A DNA stretch of 64,000 bases from Clostridiales bacterium (GTDB taxonomy: Bacteria > Bacillota > Clostridia > Saccharofermentanales > Saccharofermentanaceae), in contig JAFXMZ010000022.1 of NCBI GenBank assembly GCA_017529925.1, positions 62,001 through 126,000 on the forward strand, read 5' to 3'. Every line of letters begins with the position of its first letter. Position 1 is the stretch's first letter. Positions 24,789 through 33,496 of the stretch are shown in pieces. The notes beneath the pieces were generated by a model, which was not told the origin of the DNA, did not search any database, and saw nothing but the letters and a program-made list of their open reading frames with translations. A program made the translations under genes and the position numbers.

Positions 24789-26450
24789 TTATTCGGGTCT
24801 GTAGCTGTCCTTGAGAGAGACAGCTCTGTTAAATACGAGATGTCCGGGCTTCGAGTCCTTATTGTCAGCGCAGAAGTATCCGATCCTTAAGAACTGGAAT
24901 CTGTCCTCGGGCTTGCATGAAGCAAGGGATGCTTCCACTTTCGCTCCGGTAACTACTGTCAGTGAATCGGGATTGACGCACTGCATGTAATCGACATCTG
25001 CCAGATCGGGAGCTGCAACAGTGAAGAGATTGTCGTAGAGCCTGATCTCCGCATCCTCGGCCGTAGCCTGATCGACCCACTGGATGGTCGCCTTGATCCT
25101 TCTTCCGTCGGCTGTATTTCCGCCGCGGCTCTCGGTATCATATTCTGCATGAACGCATGTGACGTTGCCGTTCTCATCTTTGTCGCAGCCGGTGCACTTG
25201 ATGACATATGCTGACTTAAGACGCACCTCGTTGCCGGGGAAGAGGCGGAAGTACTTCTTCGCGGGCTCCTCCATAAAGTCTTCTCTGTCTATCCAGAGGT
25301 TCCTTGAGAAGCTGACGGTCCTTACGCCGTCTTCAGGCTTCTCGGGATTGTTCTCGACTTCGAAGATCTCTGTCTTGTCCTCGGGATAGTTGTCGATAAC
25401 GAGCTTTATTGGATCGATGACCGCCATGGCTCTTCTCGCATTCTTGTTGAGGTCTTCCCTGAGGCAGTACTCAAGGAATGCGTATTCGACTACTGAATTG
25501 ACCTTTGAAACACCGTTCCTCTCGTGAAAATCACGGATCGCTTTCGGTGTATATCCGCGTCTTCTAAGGCCGCAGAGGGTGGGCATCCTCGGATCGTCCC
25601 ATCCTGATACGACTCCGGATTCTACGAGGTTGCGCAGCTTCCTTTTCGAAAGGACTGTATGGGTGATGCCGAGTCTTGCAAACTCGATCTGTCTGGGCTT
25701 TGTCTCAACCGATATGTTGTTTACGACCCAGTCATAGAGAGGTCTGTGGTTCTCGAACTCGAGCGAACAGAGTGAATGTGTGATGCCTTCGAGCGCATCC
25801 TCGATAGGATGGGCAAAATCGTACATCGGATAGATGCACCATTCGGTTCCCGTCCTGTGGTGGGGAAGACGGTTGATCCTGTAGATGACGGGATCTCTCA
25901 TATTGAAGTTTCCGGATGCAAGATCGATCTTCGCGCGAAGTGTCATCTTTCCGTCCTCAAACTCTCCTGCTCTCATCCTGGCGAAAAGATCGAGGCTCTC
26001 TTCAATAGGTCTGTCCCTGTAGGGGCTCTGTGCAGGAGTATTGATATCTCCTCTCATATCCTTCATCTGATCGGGAGTAAGCTCGCAGACATATGCGAGA
26101 CCTTTCTTTATGAGCTCGACTGCAAAACCGTACATCTTCTCAAAATAATCGGAAGCATAGAAGAACCTGTCGCCCCAGTCGTGACCGAGCCAGCGGATGT
26201 CTTCCTTTATCGCCTCGACATATTCCTCATCTTCCTTGGTGGGATTGGTATCGTCCATACGGAGGTTACACATGCCTCCGTAGAGTTCTGCAGTACCGAA
26301 ATCGATCTCCAGCGCCTTCGCATGTCCGATATGGAGATAGCCGTTAGGCTCGGGAGGGAATCTGGTATGGACGGTCTTGCCGTAGCATCTGCCGCCTTCC
26401 TTTATCTCCTCGTCGATTATCTCGTGAATAAAATGCTTTCCTTCAGCCAT
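24789..26450 (-). CDS. glnS: Glutaminyl-tRNA synthetase
   Basis: Directly charges tRNA-Gln with glutamine. The 553-residue class I enzyme shows the HIGH box PPEPNGYLHIGHAKAL at residue 32 or so, DDTNPTKE, the KMSKS-equivalent VLSKRKL and a two-domain anticodon-binding beta barrel C-terminus. Most Firmicutes make Gln-tRNA by the GatCAB amidotransferase route and lack GlnRS, so this gene was probably acquired in some Clostridia. It starts one nt after the gltX stop, which places both glutamate-family synthetases in one operon and suggests a discriminating GltX. Confidence 0.95.
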   Translation of the reverse strand: MAEGKHFIHEIIDEEIKEGGRCYGKTVHTRFPPEPNGYLHIGHAKALEIDFGTAELYGGMCNLRMDDTNPTKEDEEYVEAIKEDIRWLGHDWGDRFFYASDYFEKMYGFAVELIKKGLAYVCELTPDQMKDMRGDINTPAQSPYRDRPIEESLDLFARMRAGEFEDGKMTLRAKIDLASGNFNMRDPVIYRINRLPHHRTGTEWCIYPMYDFAHPIEDALEGITHSLCSLEFENHRPLYDWVVNNISVETKPRQIEFARLGITHTVLSKRKLRNLVESGVVSGWDDPRMPTLCGLRRRGYTPKAIRDFHERNGVSKVNSVVEYAFLEYCLREDLNKNARRAMAVIDPIKLVIDNYPEDKTEIFEVENNPEKPEDGVRTVSFSRNLWIDREDFMEEPAKKYFRLFPGNEVRLKSAYVIKCTGCDKDENGNVTCVHAEYDTESRGGNTADGRRIKATIQWVDQATAEDAEIRLYDNLFTVAAPDLADVDYMQCVNPDSLTVVTGAKVEASLASCKPEDRFQFLRIGYFCADNKDSKPGHLVFNRAVSLKDSYRPE

Positions 26451-26451
26451 T

Positions 26452-27936
26452 TCAGTTTGTCTCCTTGTTCGTAAGTTTGGAAAGACCGATCTTCAGTCTT
26501 CTGACAGATTCATCCCTGCCCAGCAGTATAAGAACCTCGGCGCATCCTCCGGGAGTAACGGCAACGCCTGCTGCAGCGACCCTGACGGGCCACATTACGA
26601 GCGCATTCTTATATTCTTTTGCCTCTGCATATCCGGTAAGAACGTTCATTATGCTCTCTCTGTCCCAGGATACGTTCTCGAGCATGGGGATGACATCGGT
26701 AAGTATCGCGGTGGAAGACTCGGCCGATGATTTGCTCTTCTTGTGGGTGAACAGCTCTATGTCATATGAAGCCAGTTCCTTGAGGAACGAGAGCTTCTCG
26801 GGGATCTGCGTAAATCTCGTGATACGGGGCTTGAGCATCTCTTCGAGGAGTGCATAATGAGCGCTGTCGATGCCGAGCTCGTCGTAGTAGGGAGCCGCGT
26901 GTGAATTGAACGTGTCGGAATCCATATTCTTAATGTATTCCGCATTGACCCACTCGAGCTTATCGTAGTCGAAGACGGACGGCGATTTGGAGATGCCGCC
27001 TATATCGAATGCCTTTATGAGCTCATCCATCGAAAAGATCTCGCGGTTCTCATATTCTCCTGCGGGAGCCCATCCGAGGAGTGCGATATAGTTGATTATC
27101 GCTTCGGGAAGGAATCCCTCGTTTATGAGATCGTTAAAACCTGTGCTCCCGTGTCTCTTGGAAAGCTTGGATACGACTGTCTCTCCGTTCTCGTCGACGG
27201 TCTTGCCCATTATGAGAGGGAGGTGGATATATGTCGGTATATCCCATCCGAATGCCTCGTAGAGAGCATTGTACTTGGGCGTGGAGGAGAGATATTCGCT
27301 TCCTCTTATGACATGTGTGATGCCCATCGTATGATCATCGATAACATTTGCAAAATTATAAGTTGGGAATCCGTCAGCCTTGATGAGGATCTGGTCGTCG
27401 AGTTCCTCATTGGGGATCACTATGTCTCCGTATACCATGTCATGGTATTTAGACTCGCCTGTAAGGGGAGCCTTCTGCCTGATGACATAGGGGATGCCTT
27501 CTTCAAGGTTCTTCTTTATCTCTTCTTCGCTCAGATCCCTGCAGTGACGGTCATAACCGACGACTGTTCCCTCGGGTGCTGATGCACGAAGGCTCTCGAG
27601 CCTCTCCTTGGAACAGAAGCAGCGGTATGCCTTTCCTTCATTTACGAGCTGCTCGGCATAAGGCCTGTAGAGGGAAAGCCTCTCACTCTGAACATAGGGA
27701 CCGTAATCTCCTCCTATGTCCGGGCCTTCGTCATGCGTTATGCCGGCGGTCTTTAAGGTGTTATATATAACGTCAGTAGCGCCTTCCACATATCTCTCAC
27801 GGTCTGTATCCTCGATCCTCAATACGAAAGTGCCGCCTTCATGCTTCGCGGTAAGGTATTCATAGAGTGCCGTACGCAGATTTCCGACATGCATGAACCC
27901 CGTCGGAGAGGGTGCGAATCTCGTTCTGATCTTCAT
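26452..27936 (-). CDS. gltX: Glutamyl-tRNA synthetase
   Basis: Charges tRNA-Glu. The 494-residue class I enzyme begins RFAPSPTGFMHVGNLRTALY (HIGH as HVGN), has RIEDTDRERYVEG and the KMSKS box KLSKRHG near residue 260, and an alpha-helical anticodon-binding cage, as in bacterial GluRS. Ribosome binding site AAGGAAG precedes ATG 27936, with an extended -10 (TGATAAAAT) farther upstream on the minus strand. No T-box leader is seen in the short 99-nt gap to the divergent neighbour. It is first in the gltX-glnS-DUF975 operon. Confidence 0.96.
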   Translation of the reverse strand: MKIRTRFAPSPTGFMHVGNLRTALYEYLTAKHEGGTFVLRIEDTDRERYVEGATDVIYNTLKTAGITHDEGPDIGGDYGPYVQSERLSLYRPYAEQLVNEGKAYRCFCSKERLESLRASAPEGTVVGYDRHCRDLSEEEIKKNLEEGIPYVIRQKAPLTGESKYHDMVYGDIVIPNEELDDQILIKADGFPTYNFANVIDDHTMGITHVIRGSEYLSSTPKYNALYEAFGWDIPTYIHLPLIMGKTVDENGETVVSKLSKRHGSTGFNDLINEGFLPEAIINYIALLGWAPAGEYENREIFSMDELIKAFDIGGISKSPSVFDYDKLEWVNAEYIKNMDSDTFNSHAAPYYDELGIDSAHYALLEEMLKPRITRFTQIPEKLSFLKELASYDIELFTHKKSKSSAESSTAILTDVIPMLENVSWDRESIMNVLTGYAEAKEYKNALVMWPVRVAAAGVAVTPGGCAEVLILLGRDESVRRLKIGLSKLTNKETN

Positions 27937-27999
27937 TATTGATTCTTCCTTCTTCTATTGTTCTAGTAAACCAAATCATTTTATCACATTTATGCCCGT

Positions 28000-28029
28000 T
28001 TGTATTAAATAATAAACAAGTGGTATTAT
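28000..28029 (+). promoter_or_regulatory. Promoter of the 28-33 kb operon, predicted leaderless
   Basis: TTGTAT, 18 nt, TATTAT with TG in the extended position. Only 6 nt separate the -10 from ATG 28036 and no Shine-Dalgarno exists, so transcription should begin at or next to the start codon. Confidence 0.6.
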
Positions 28030-28035
28030 ATCCCT

Positions 28036-29082
28036 ATGGATATCTTGGAATCGAACAGATCATATGATTGTTTCTGCGGTAAGGATGCGGCTTTCGACTT
28101 TGCCGCCTCCTACATTCTCGAACATACTGACATAACAGATGTAACTTCCTTGAAGATCGCCGTAGTATCGGACAGGATCGTAAGCGGATATTACTATAAC
28201 AGGTTTGAGAACCAGTTCATCAACAGGGGGATCAAGCCTGTCCTGATATCGGTCGAGGCTGCCAATAACAGCAAGAGCCTCGCTTCCGCGGATTCGGTAT
28301 TCAGATATCTTTCGGATTTTGCTTTCGGAAGGAATGACTGGATCATAGGTCTCGGCGGCGGCGGTATCATCGACCTTTCGGGATTTGTATCATCAGTCTT
28401 CAACGGAGGCATCCGTTATATGGCAGTTCCGACTACTCTCAATGCCATGACGGAAGGCATAGTCGCATCCAGGGCTCATCTTAATTCCATGGGACAGAAG
28501 GATTATATTTCCGCTGATTTCAGGCCTGATGTGGCGATAGTCGATCCCGTTTTCCTCGATACGGTCCCCGCGAAAGTCAAGACGAACGGCTTCGCCTCGA
28601 TCATAAGGTACGGTATCCTCCAGGATCCGAGCCTTATACTCGAACTGGATAAGAAAAAGCCCGGTGATATCAGGGAATTCCTCTGCAGGGTCTATGCTGC
28701 GAGGGCGACTGTCGAGAAGAAGGATCCCGATCTTCTGAAGCTCGGAGACGAGGTCGCATATGCGATCGAGAGCTACTTCAGATTTATGAATTATTCTGAA
28801 GGTGAAGCGCTTGCGCTCAGCCTTCTCGGTGTTGCAGATGAGAAGAGGCGTCAGGCGCTCATAAAGATCTATGAGGTCCTGGGGCTCCCGGTCAAGCTGA
28901 AGGATGTTTCACCCGAGATGATAATCAAGACGATGGCTGACAGGATCAGAAGGACAAACAGCGGCCTCGTAAGGACTGTCGATCTCGACAGCGAGGGCGG
29001 AAGATGGGTAGTAAGGGATATGCCTCCCGAAGACGCGATAGCGCTCTTCAGAAAAAGGATAGAGACGATAGGTGACAGATGA
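28036..29082 (+). CDS. 3-dehydroquinate synthase-like protein lacking catalytic residues
   Basis: A 348-residue protein that aligns along its length with AroB/DHQS: NNSKSL, LGGGGIIDLSGFV (residues 106-118), VPTTLNAMTE, FRPDVAIVDPVFLDTVP, GFASIIRYGIL and the C-terminal helices. Key positions are changed. The zinc-ligand Glu of AExIKYG is S188 and its Lys is R191; the GHTFGHA histidines are D238 and Y242; the HGEAV histidine is E255; the GGKTGIN lysine is R146; RDKK is ADRI. It should not bind zinc or make dehydroquinate, so it is a paralogue with a new role or a pseudoenzyme. It heads the operon and overlaps the next gene by ATGA. Confidence 0.75.
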   Translation: MDILESNRSYDCFCGKDAAFDFAASYILEHTDITDVTSLKIAVVSDRIVSGYYYNRFENQFINRGIKPVLISVEAANNSKSLASADSVFRYLSDFAFGRNDWIIGLGGGGIIDLSGFVSSVFNGGIRYMAVPTTLNAMTEGIVASRAHLNSMGQKDYISADFRPDVAIVDPVFLDTVPAKVKTNGFASIIRYGILQDPSLILELDKKKPGDIREFLCRVYAARATVEKKDPDLLKLGDEVAYAIESYFRFMNYSEGEALALSLLGVADEKRRQALIKIYEVLGLPVKLKDVSPEMIIKTMADRIRRTNSGLVRTVDLDSEGGRWVVRDMPPEDAIALFRKRIETIGDR

Positions 29083-30287
29083 AGACAGGTAAGATATACA
29101 GGCTGATTTGCGCTTTCCTTGCGGCGGCGGTCATGATCCCGCTCGCTTCATGCTCAAAAAAGGACGGCTCCGATAAGGCCCCTGCGGCCTTCGGTCCGTA
29201 CGGAGCTTCGGTTGCAAGGGAACTTGCGGATAAGTACCCTTTTCGAAAAGCATACTCGGAAGGCGAACGCGGTGCCGGCGAGTTTATCAAGACGAGGTTC
29301 GAGGAACTCGGATATGACGTAAAGGTCCAGGAGTTCTCCGGGTCGGCAGGAAGGCTTTCGCACAATTACATCGTGAGCATCGAGGGCAAGGGCTTTTTCG
29401 ATGAGAACGGTGATGAGGTAAGGCGTAAGGTCGTTATCGGTGCGCATTACGATGATGCTCTCTCCGAACTTGATACGGCGGGAGGATATAACGGTATCTC
29501 GGATAATGCTTCCGGCATCGGATGTATCCTTACCATAGCATCGAAGATCAGGACATATGAGGATATGGGATTTGACATAGATATAGTCGCTTTCGGAGCG
29601 GGTCTGTCGGACTATGCCGGCGCATACTGCTATTTTAATTCGCTCAGTGGTGAGGAGCGTGATCAGATAGAGGTCATGTACTGCATAGACAGCATCTATG
29701 CAGGCGACAAGATGTATGCGAGCGCCGGCCTCAATTCGCTTAATCCCAACAAGAAATATGAAATGAGACGTAAGCTCTATCAGGCTTATGATGTTGCATA
29801 CGACAGGGAGCTTGCATCGAAGAACGGATACAGTCTCCTTTACAATGAGTCGAATATAATCGCGGACATAAACGGTGACGGATCTCCCGATATCTTCCGC
29901 GAGGTGTCGAACCGTCCGTCAGATTATGTCGTTTTCGATAAGGCGGGGATACCGGTCGTATATTTTGACAGCTGTGATTATTTCTTCGATACGCTCGAGG
30001 AAATGAAGGAGACCAAGAACCTTCAGCTCCAGCAGTTCGGAGGAAATATAAGGGGTACGTCGCTCGATGCTTCGTCCGTTCTCGATCCCATCTTTGTGAG
30101 CGATGATGAGGACCGTCTCGAGATAAGGATAAACAACACGGCATATGTTATCCTCGAGTCCCTTATGAAGGGTTCGGACCATGCAATGACTGAAGCACAG
30201 TATGAGCAGTATCTGAAAGACCTCAAGGAAGGGAAGATAACCGAGAGTACAGTGCCGTCCGAAAGTATGGGAGAGGGAGCAGCGTGA
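29079..30287 (+). CDS. M28-peptidase-like lipoprotein with degraded active site
   Basis: A 402-residue lipoprotein: signal peptide with lipobox PLASC (C25), then an M28 aminopeptidase-like fold. The first metal-site parts are present, GAHYDDA (H123) and GISDNASG (D142), and YCIDS (D204) fits the third. The catalytic Glu-Glu of the family (FGAEE) is replaced by G175-L176 in FGAGLSDYAG, and the last metal histidine of SDHxxF is Y283 in SDYVVF. Peptidase activity is therefore doubtful; it may bind a peptide or cell-wall ligand. It overlaps the AroB-like gene (ATGA) and dtd (GTGA), so all three are translationally coupled. Confidence 0.75.
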   Translation: MKTGKIYRLICAFLAAAVMIPLASCSKKDGSDKAPAAFGPYGASVARELADKYPFRKAYSEGERGAGEFIKTRFEELGYDVKVQEFSGSAGRLSHNYIVSIEGKGFFDENGDEVRRKVVIGAHYDDALSELDTAGGYNGISDNASGIGCILTIASKIRTYEDMGFDIDIVAFGAGLSDYAGAYCYFNSLSGEERDQIEVMYCIDSIYAGDKMYASAGLNSLNPNKKYEMRRKLYQAYDVAYDRELASKNGYSLLYNESNIIADINGDGSPDIFREVSNRPSDYVVFDKAGIPVVYFDSCDYFFDTLEEMKETKNLQLQQFGGNIRGTSLDASSVLDPIFVSDDEDRLEIRINNTAYVILESLMKGSDHAMTEAQYEQYLKDLKEGKITESTVPSESMGEGAA

Positions 30288-30751
30288 GATTTGTAATACA
30301 GTCGGTAACAGATGCTTCCGTCACATGCGAGAGCGGGAAGAAAGACGCGATCGGCAAAGGTTATGTCGTGCTGATCGGTATATCAGATGAGGATAATGAG
30401 GAAACTGCCGACAGGATGCTCTCGAAGCTCACGGCTATGAGGATAATGAAGGACAGTGAGGGGAAGACCAACCTCTCACTCAGGGATGTCGGAGGATCAC
30501 TGCTCATGATATCCCAGTTTACGCTGTATGCCGACATGAGACGCGGCAACAGGCCGAGCTTTGCAAAGGCAGGCGCTCCCGATCATGCATCAAGGCTCTA
30601 TGACTATATCGTCATGAAGGCGCGCGAAGCCGGATTCGAAGTCGGCACCGGCGTATTCGGAGACCATATGAAGGTCACGCTTACAAATGACGGTCCCTTT
30701 ACGATAATACTCGATTCGGACGAACTGCTGAAACCGAGGAGTCTTTCCTGA
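30284..30751 (+). CDS. dtd: D-aminoacyl-tRNA deacylase
   Basis: Hydrolyses D-amino acids and glycine mischarged on tRNA, a proofreading step. The 155-residue cytoplasmic protein shows the two active-site motifs SQFTLYAD (about residue 80) and TNDGPFTI (the Gly-cisPro loop). The start is GTG at 30284 within GTGA, overlapping the upstream stop. The stop overlaps the nagA ATG by one base. Length is typical. Confidence 0.95.
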   Translation: MRFVIQSVTDASVTCESGKKDAIGKGYVVLIGISDEDNEETADRMLSKLTAMRIMKDSEGKTNLSLRDVGGSLLMISQFTLYADMRRGNRPSFAKAGAPDHASRLYDYIVMKAREAGFEVGTGVFGDHMKVTLTNDGPFTIILDSDELLKPRSLS

Positions 30752-31893
30752 TGATAATCTCCGGCGGATATGTATTGAATGATGATCTCGAATTTGAGCA
30801 GAAGGATCTGTTCATCGATGAGTCGACGGGACTTTTCAGCGACGTTCCCGCAGGCGGTGAGTTCATCGACGCGCGCGGCGAGGCGCTCGTTCCCGGATTC
30901 ATCGATACACATATCCACGGCGCTTTCGGATTTGATGTCTCCGACGGAAATGCAAGAGACATCGTATCGATGGCAAAACTCCTTCCGAAGTTCGGCGTGA
31001 TGGCATTCCTTCCCACGACGATGACCCTGTCTGAAGACAGGATAATGAAAGTATTTGAAGCCGTATCAAAAGCACAGGAGATCCTCGAGGCGGAGAAGGC
31101 ATCGTGTGCGAAGATCCTCGGCGTAAGGCTCGAAGGTCCCATGCTTTCATCTTCTCATGCGGGAGTACAGAGCGAGAAGGATCTTATCTTTCCAGATGAG
31201 GGAAAAGAGCTCATCAGAAAGGTGGAAGAGAGGTTCCCGGGGATGCTGAAGATGATCGATATAGCCCCCGAACTTGAAGGCGCTTTCGATCTGATAGGTG
31301 AGCTCTCTGACAGATATGTGATCAGTCTGGCTCATTCATCGGCAGACTATGAGACGGCTTCGGAAGCTTTTCGAAAAGGAGCCACCAGCGTGACACATCT
31401 TCTCAATGCGATGGAGAGCTGTACGAAGAGGAGCCCCGGTATCCCGGGAGCCGCATTTGACTCAAATGCATGGTGCGAGGTCATCTGTGACGGACTCCAT
31501 ATCGATCCGACTGTTCTGCGTATTCTCGGCAAGGTTATTCCGGATGAAAGGTTCATCATAATCTCCGATTCGATGAGAGGCGCAGGAATGCCCGACGGCA
31601 ACTATCTTCTCGGCGACGTTCCGGTCGAGGTCAAAAACGGAAGGACGTACTATGGCGAGTTCGGCAATCTTGCGGGCTCTGTCACGAATATGAAGGATGA
31701 GGTCATAAACCTTATCAGGTTCGGTGTCGACAGCCGCAAGGTCCTTAGGGGAGCGACCTTTAATCCGCTGATGAGGCTCAAAGGCGGGAAGGATCTCATG
31801 ATGGGATCGCTCTCGCCGGGGAATAAGGCTTTTGTGAATTTTTTCAGAAGGGACATGTCGTCTTTCCTTTTGTGTTACAATTATATGAGATGA
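30751..31893 (+). CDS. nagA: N-acetylglucosamine-6-phosphate deacetylase
   Basis: Removes the acetyl group of GlcNAc-6-phosphate in amino-sugar use and cell-wall recycling. The 380-residue amidohydrolase shows DTHIHGAFGFDVSD (metal-region HxH), RLEGPMLS with the metal-binding Glu, LAHSSADY and THLLNAM histidines, and the catalytic Asp in ISDSMRGAGMPDG. Start and stop are normal, with one-base overlap with dtd. It sits next to a c-di-AMP cyclase fusion; in many Firmicutes the cyclase neighbours glmM, so an amino-sugar or cell-wall theme is retained, though with a different enzyme. Confidence 0.93.
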   Translation: MIISGGYVLNDDLEFEQKDLFIDESTGLFSDVPAGGEFIDARGEALVPGFIDTHIHGAFGFDVSDGNARDIVSMAKLLPKFGVMAFLPTTMTLSEDRIMKVFEAVSKAQEILEAEKASCAKILGVRLEGPMLSSSHAGVQSEKDLIFPDEGKELIRKVEERFPGMLKMIDIAPELEGAFDLIGELSDRYVISLAHSSADYETASEAFRKGATSVTHLLNAMESCTKRSPGIPGAAFDSNAWCEVICDGLHIDPTVLRILGKVIPDERFIIISDSMRGAGMPDGNYLLGDVPVEVKNGRTYYGEFGNLAGSVTNMKDEVINLIRFGVDSRKVLRGATFNPLMRLKGGKDLMMGSLSPGNKAFVNFFRRDMSSFLLCYNYMR

Positions 31894-31912
31894 AGTCTAT
31901 AGGAGAGACCGC

Positions 31913-33412
31913 ATGAACGGCGAATCGTTATTTACGCAGATAGTAAATTTCTTAAATGAGCTTATCCGGAGCTTTAACGGAGGCTCGCTGTTTTTCGGCA
32001 GCGGTACTGATCTCGTCAGGTATATCGCCGACATCATCATCGTTTCATTCGTATTCTACTGGATCCTGAGATTTCTCCGTGAATCGAGAGCATGGCAGCT
32101 CATAAAGGGCCTTATACTCATATCGCTGTTCGTTATAGTCTGCTCGGTCTTCGGACTCGAGATGGTCGGTTTTATCTATAACAGGTTCCTCTATGTATTC
32201 GCGTTCCTCTTCATCGTTCTCTTCCAGCCGGAGCTTCGAAGAGCTCTTGAAGTCGTAGGACTTAAATCCTGGAAGTCCATGAGATATATCTTCGGTTCGA
32301 ATACGATGGAGGATAAGACTTCGCTGTCATCATTCATCAACGAGCTTTGCAGTGCATGCCGTGAGATGGCTAAGACATATACCGGTGCTCTGATCCTCAT
32401 CGAGAGGACGACGAGGCTTGATGAGCTCCTTACTCAGGAGAATGTCGTAAAGTTTGACTCGACGGTTTCCAGTTCAGTTATCCAGTCTATCTTCTATAAA
32501 GGTTCGCCTATGCATGACGGCGGACTCCTCATAAGGGACGGAAGGATCGTGGCTGCAAGATGTCATGTTCCGCTGTCTGTTACGATGCATAATCTCGAGA
32601 GAGCCGGAACGCGGCACAGGGCTGCCGTCGGCGCAAGTGAGATGGGCGATACGGTTGTCGTCGTTGTCTCGGAGGAGAGAGGGAAGACCTCTATTGCCGT
32701 CAACGGACAGCTTTTCGAGATGAAGAATTCAAAGGAACTCGAAGCGAATCTTTCCTATCTCCTCGGACTCGAGCGTGATGAGAATGAGAAGAAGGGAATA
32801 GGCAGGATCGTAAGCAGGATCCGCGGCAAGAAGAATAAGCCGGATGTTCAGGTCGCTTCAGGTGAATCCTCGGAGAATAAGGCGAGTGCACCTGAGGTTG
32901 CAAAGGCCGTCGCTGCTGCTGACAAAATGCCGGTAACACAGAAGAGCGGAATCGAGAGTGAGCAGCTCGAGATCAGGACAAAGGATGCGGGCATAACCGG
33001 AAGATCGAGGATATCGACCACGGTCGGTCATCTCGGACTTATCCTCCTGTCGATCCTCCTTTCGATAGGTCTGTGGATCTATATCCAGATCAATACGAAT
33101 CCGGTAATAACGAAGACAGTTACGGTTCCCGTCACATATTCGGATGAGAATATGCCGAAGAATATGGAAGTTTCATATCCTATCGAGACTGTCGATATCA
33201 AGATCGTCGGACGTAAGGAGACCATCGATAAGCTTACCGAGAAGGATATCATCGCGACGATCGATTATTCGAACGTTACTTCCGCAGGTGTCGCCGAGCT
33301 TCCCGTGACGATATCTCCGAAAGATAAGAATGTCTACTTCAGAGTCGAGAGCCAGGTCCCCGAGACGATATCGGTAACTGTATATTCCGGCGCTGAAGCT
33401 GTTGAAGAGTGA
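31913..33412 (+). CDS. cdaA: CdaA-type diadenylate cyclase fused to a YbbR (CdaR-like) domain
   Basis: A 499-residue membrane protein predicted to make c-di-AMP, which controls potassium and osmolyte balance. Residues about 35-105 hold three transmembrane segments and FQPELRRALE; residues about 110-280 are the DAC domain with MHDGGLLIRDG (D202, DGG in place of the usual DGA) and GTRHRAAVG (RHR 234-236). A charged linker (about 285-360) leads to one more transmembrane helix near 367-388 and a single YbbR domain outside. In Bacillus, cdaA and cdaR are separate adjacent genes with CdaR regulating CdaA; here both are one chain. A bidirectional terminator follows. Confidence 0.9.
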   Translation: MNGESLFTQIVNFLNELIRSFNGGSLFFGSGTDLVRYIADIIIVSFVFYWILRFLRESRAWQLIKGLILISLFVIVCSVFGLEMVGFIYNRFLYVFAFLFIVLFQPELRRALEVVGLKSWKSMRYIFGSNTMEDKTSLSSFINELCSACREMAKTYTGALILIERTTRLDELLTQENVVKFDSTVSSSVIQSIFYKGSPMHDGGLLIRDGRIVAARCHVPLSVTMHNLERAGTRHRAAVGASEMGDTVVVVVSEERGKTSIAVNGQLFEMKNSKELEANLSYLLGLERDENEKKGIGRIVSRIRGKKNKPDVQVASGESSENKASAPEVAKAVAAADKMPVTQKSGIESEQLEIRTKDAGITGRSRISTTVGHLGLILLSILLSIGLWIYIQINTNPVITKTVTVPVTYSDENMPKNMEVSYPIETVDIKIVGRKETIDKLTEKDIIATIDYSNVTSAGVAELPVTISPKDKNVYFRVESQVPETISVTVYSGAEAVEE

Positions 33413-33463
33413 TCTCCATTCATGATCTGAGGGACTTATCCAATAACTGTATTGAAAGAAAAT

Positions 33464-33495
33464 AAAAGAGCCGCTGCATTTGCAACGGCTCTTTT
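33464..33495. terminator. Bidirectional terminator between cdaA and the proline tRNAs
   Basis: aaaagagccgctgc paired with gcaacggctctttt (one mismatch), giving a T run on both strands. It ends the cdaA operon and, on the minus strand, the tRNA transcript. Confidence 0.88.
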
Positions 33496-33496
33496 C

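Noticed and set aside
25776..26474. 232-codon plus-strand open frame inside glnS
   Set aside because: Antisense of the conserved GlnRS N-terminal half.
27937..28035. T-box leader before gltX
   Set aside because: The gap is only 99 bases, with no specifier loop, no T-box sequence and no terminator/antiterminator pair.
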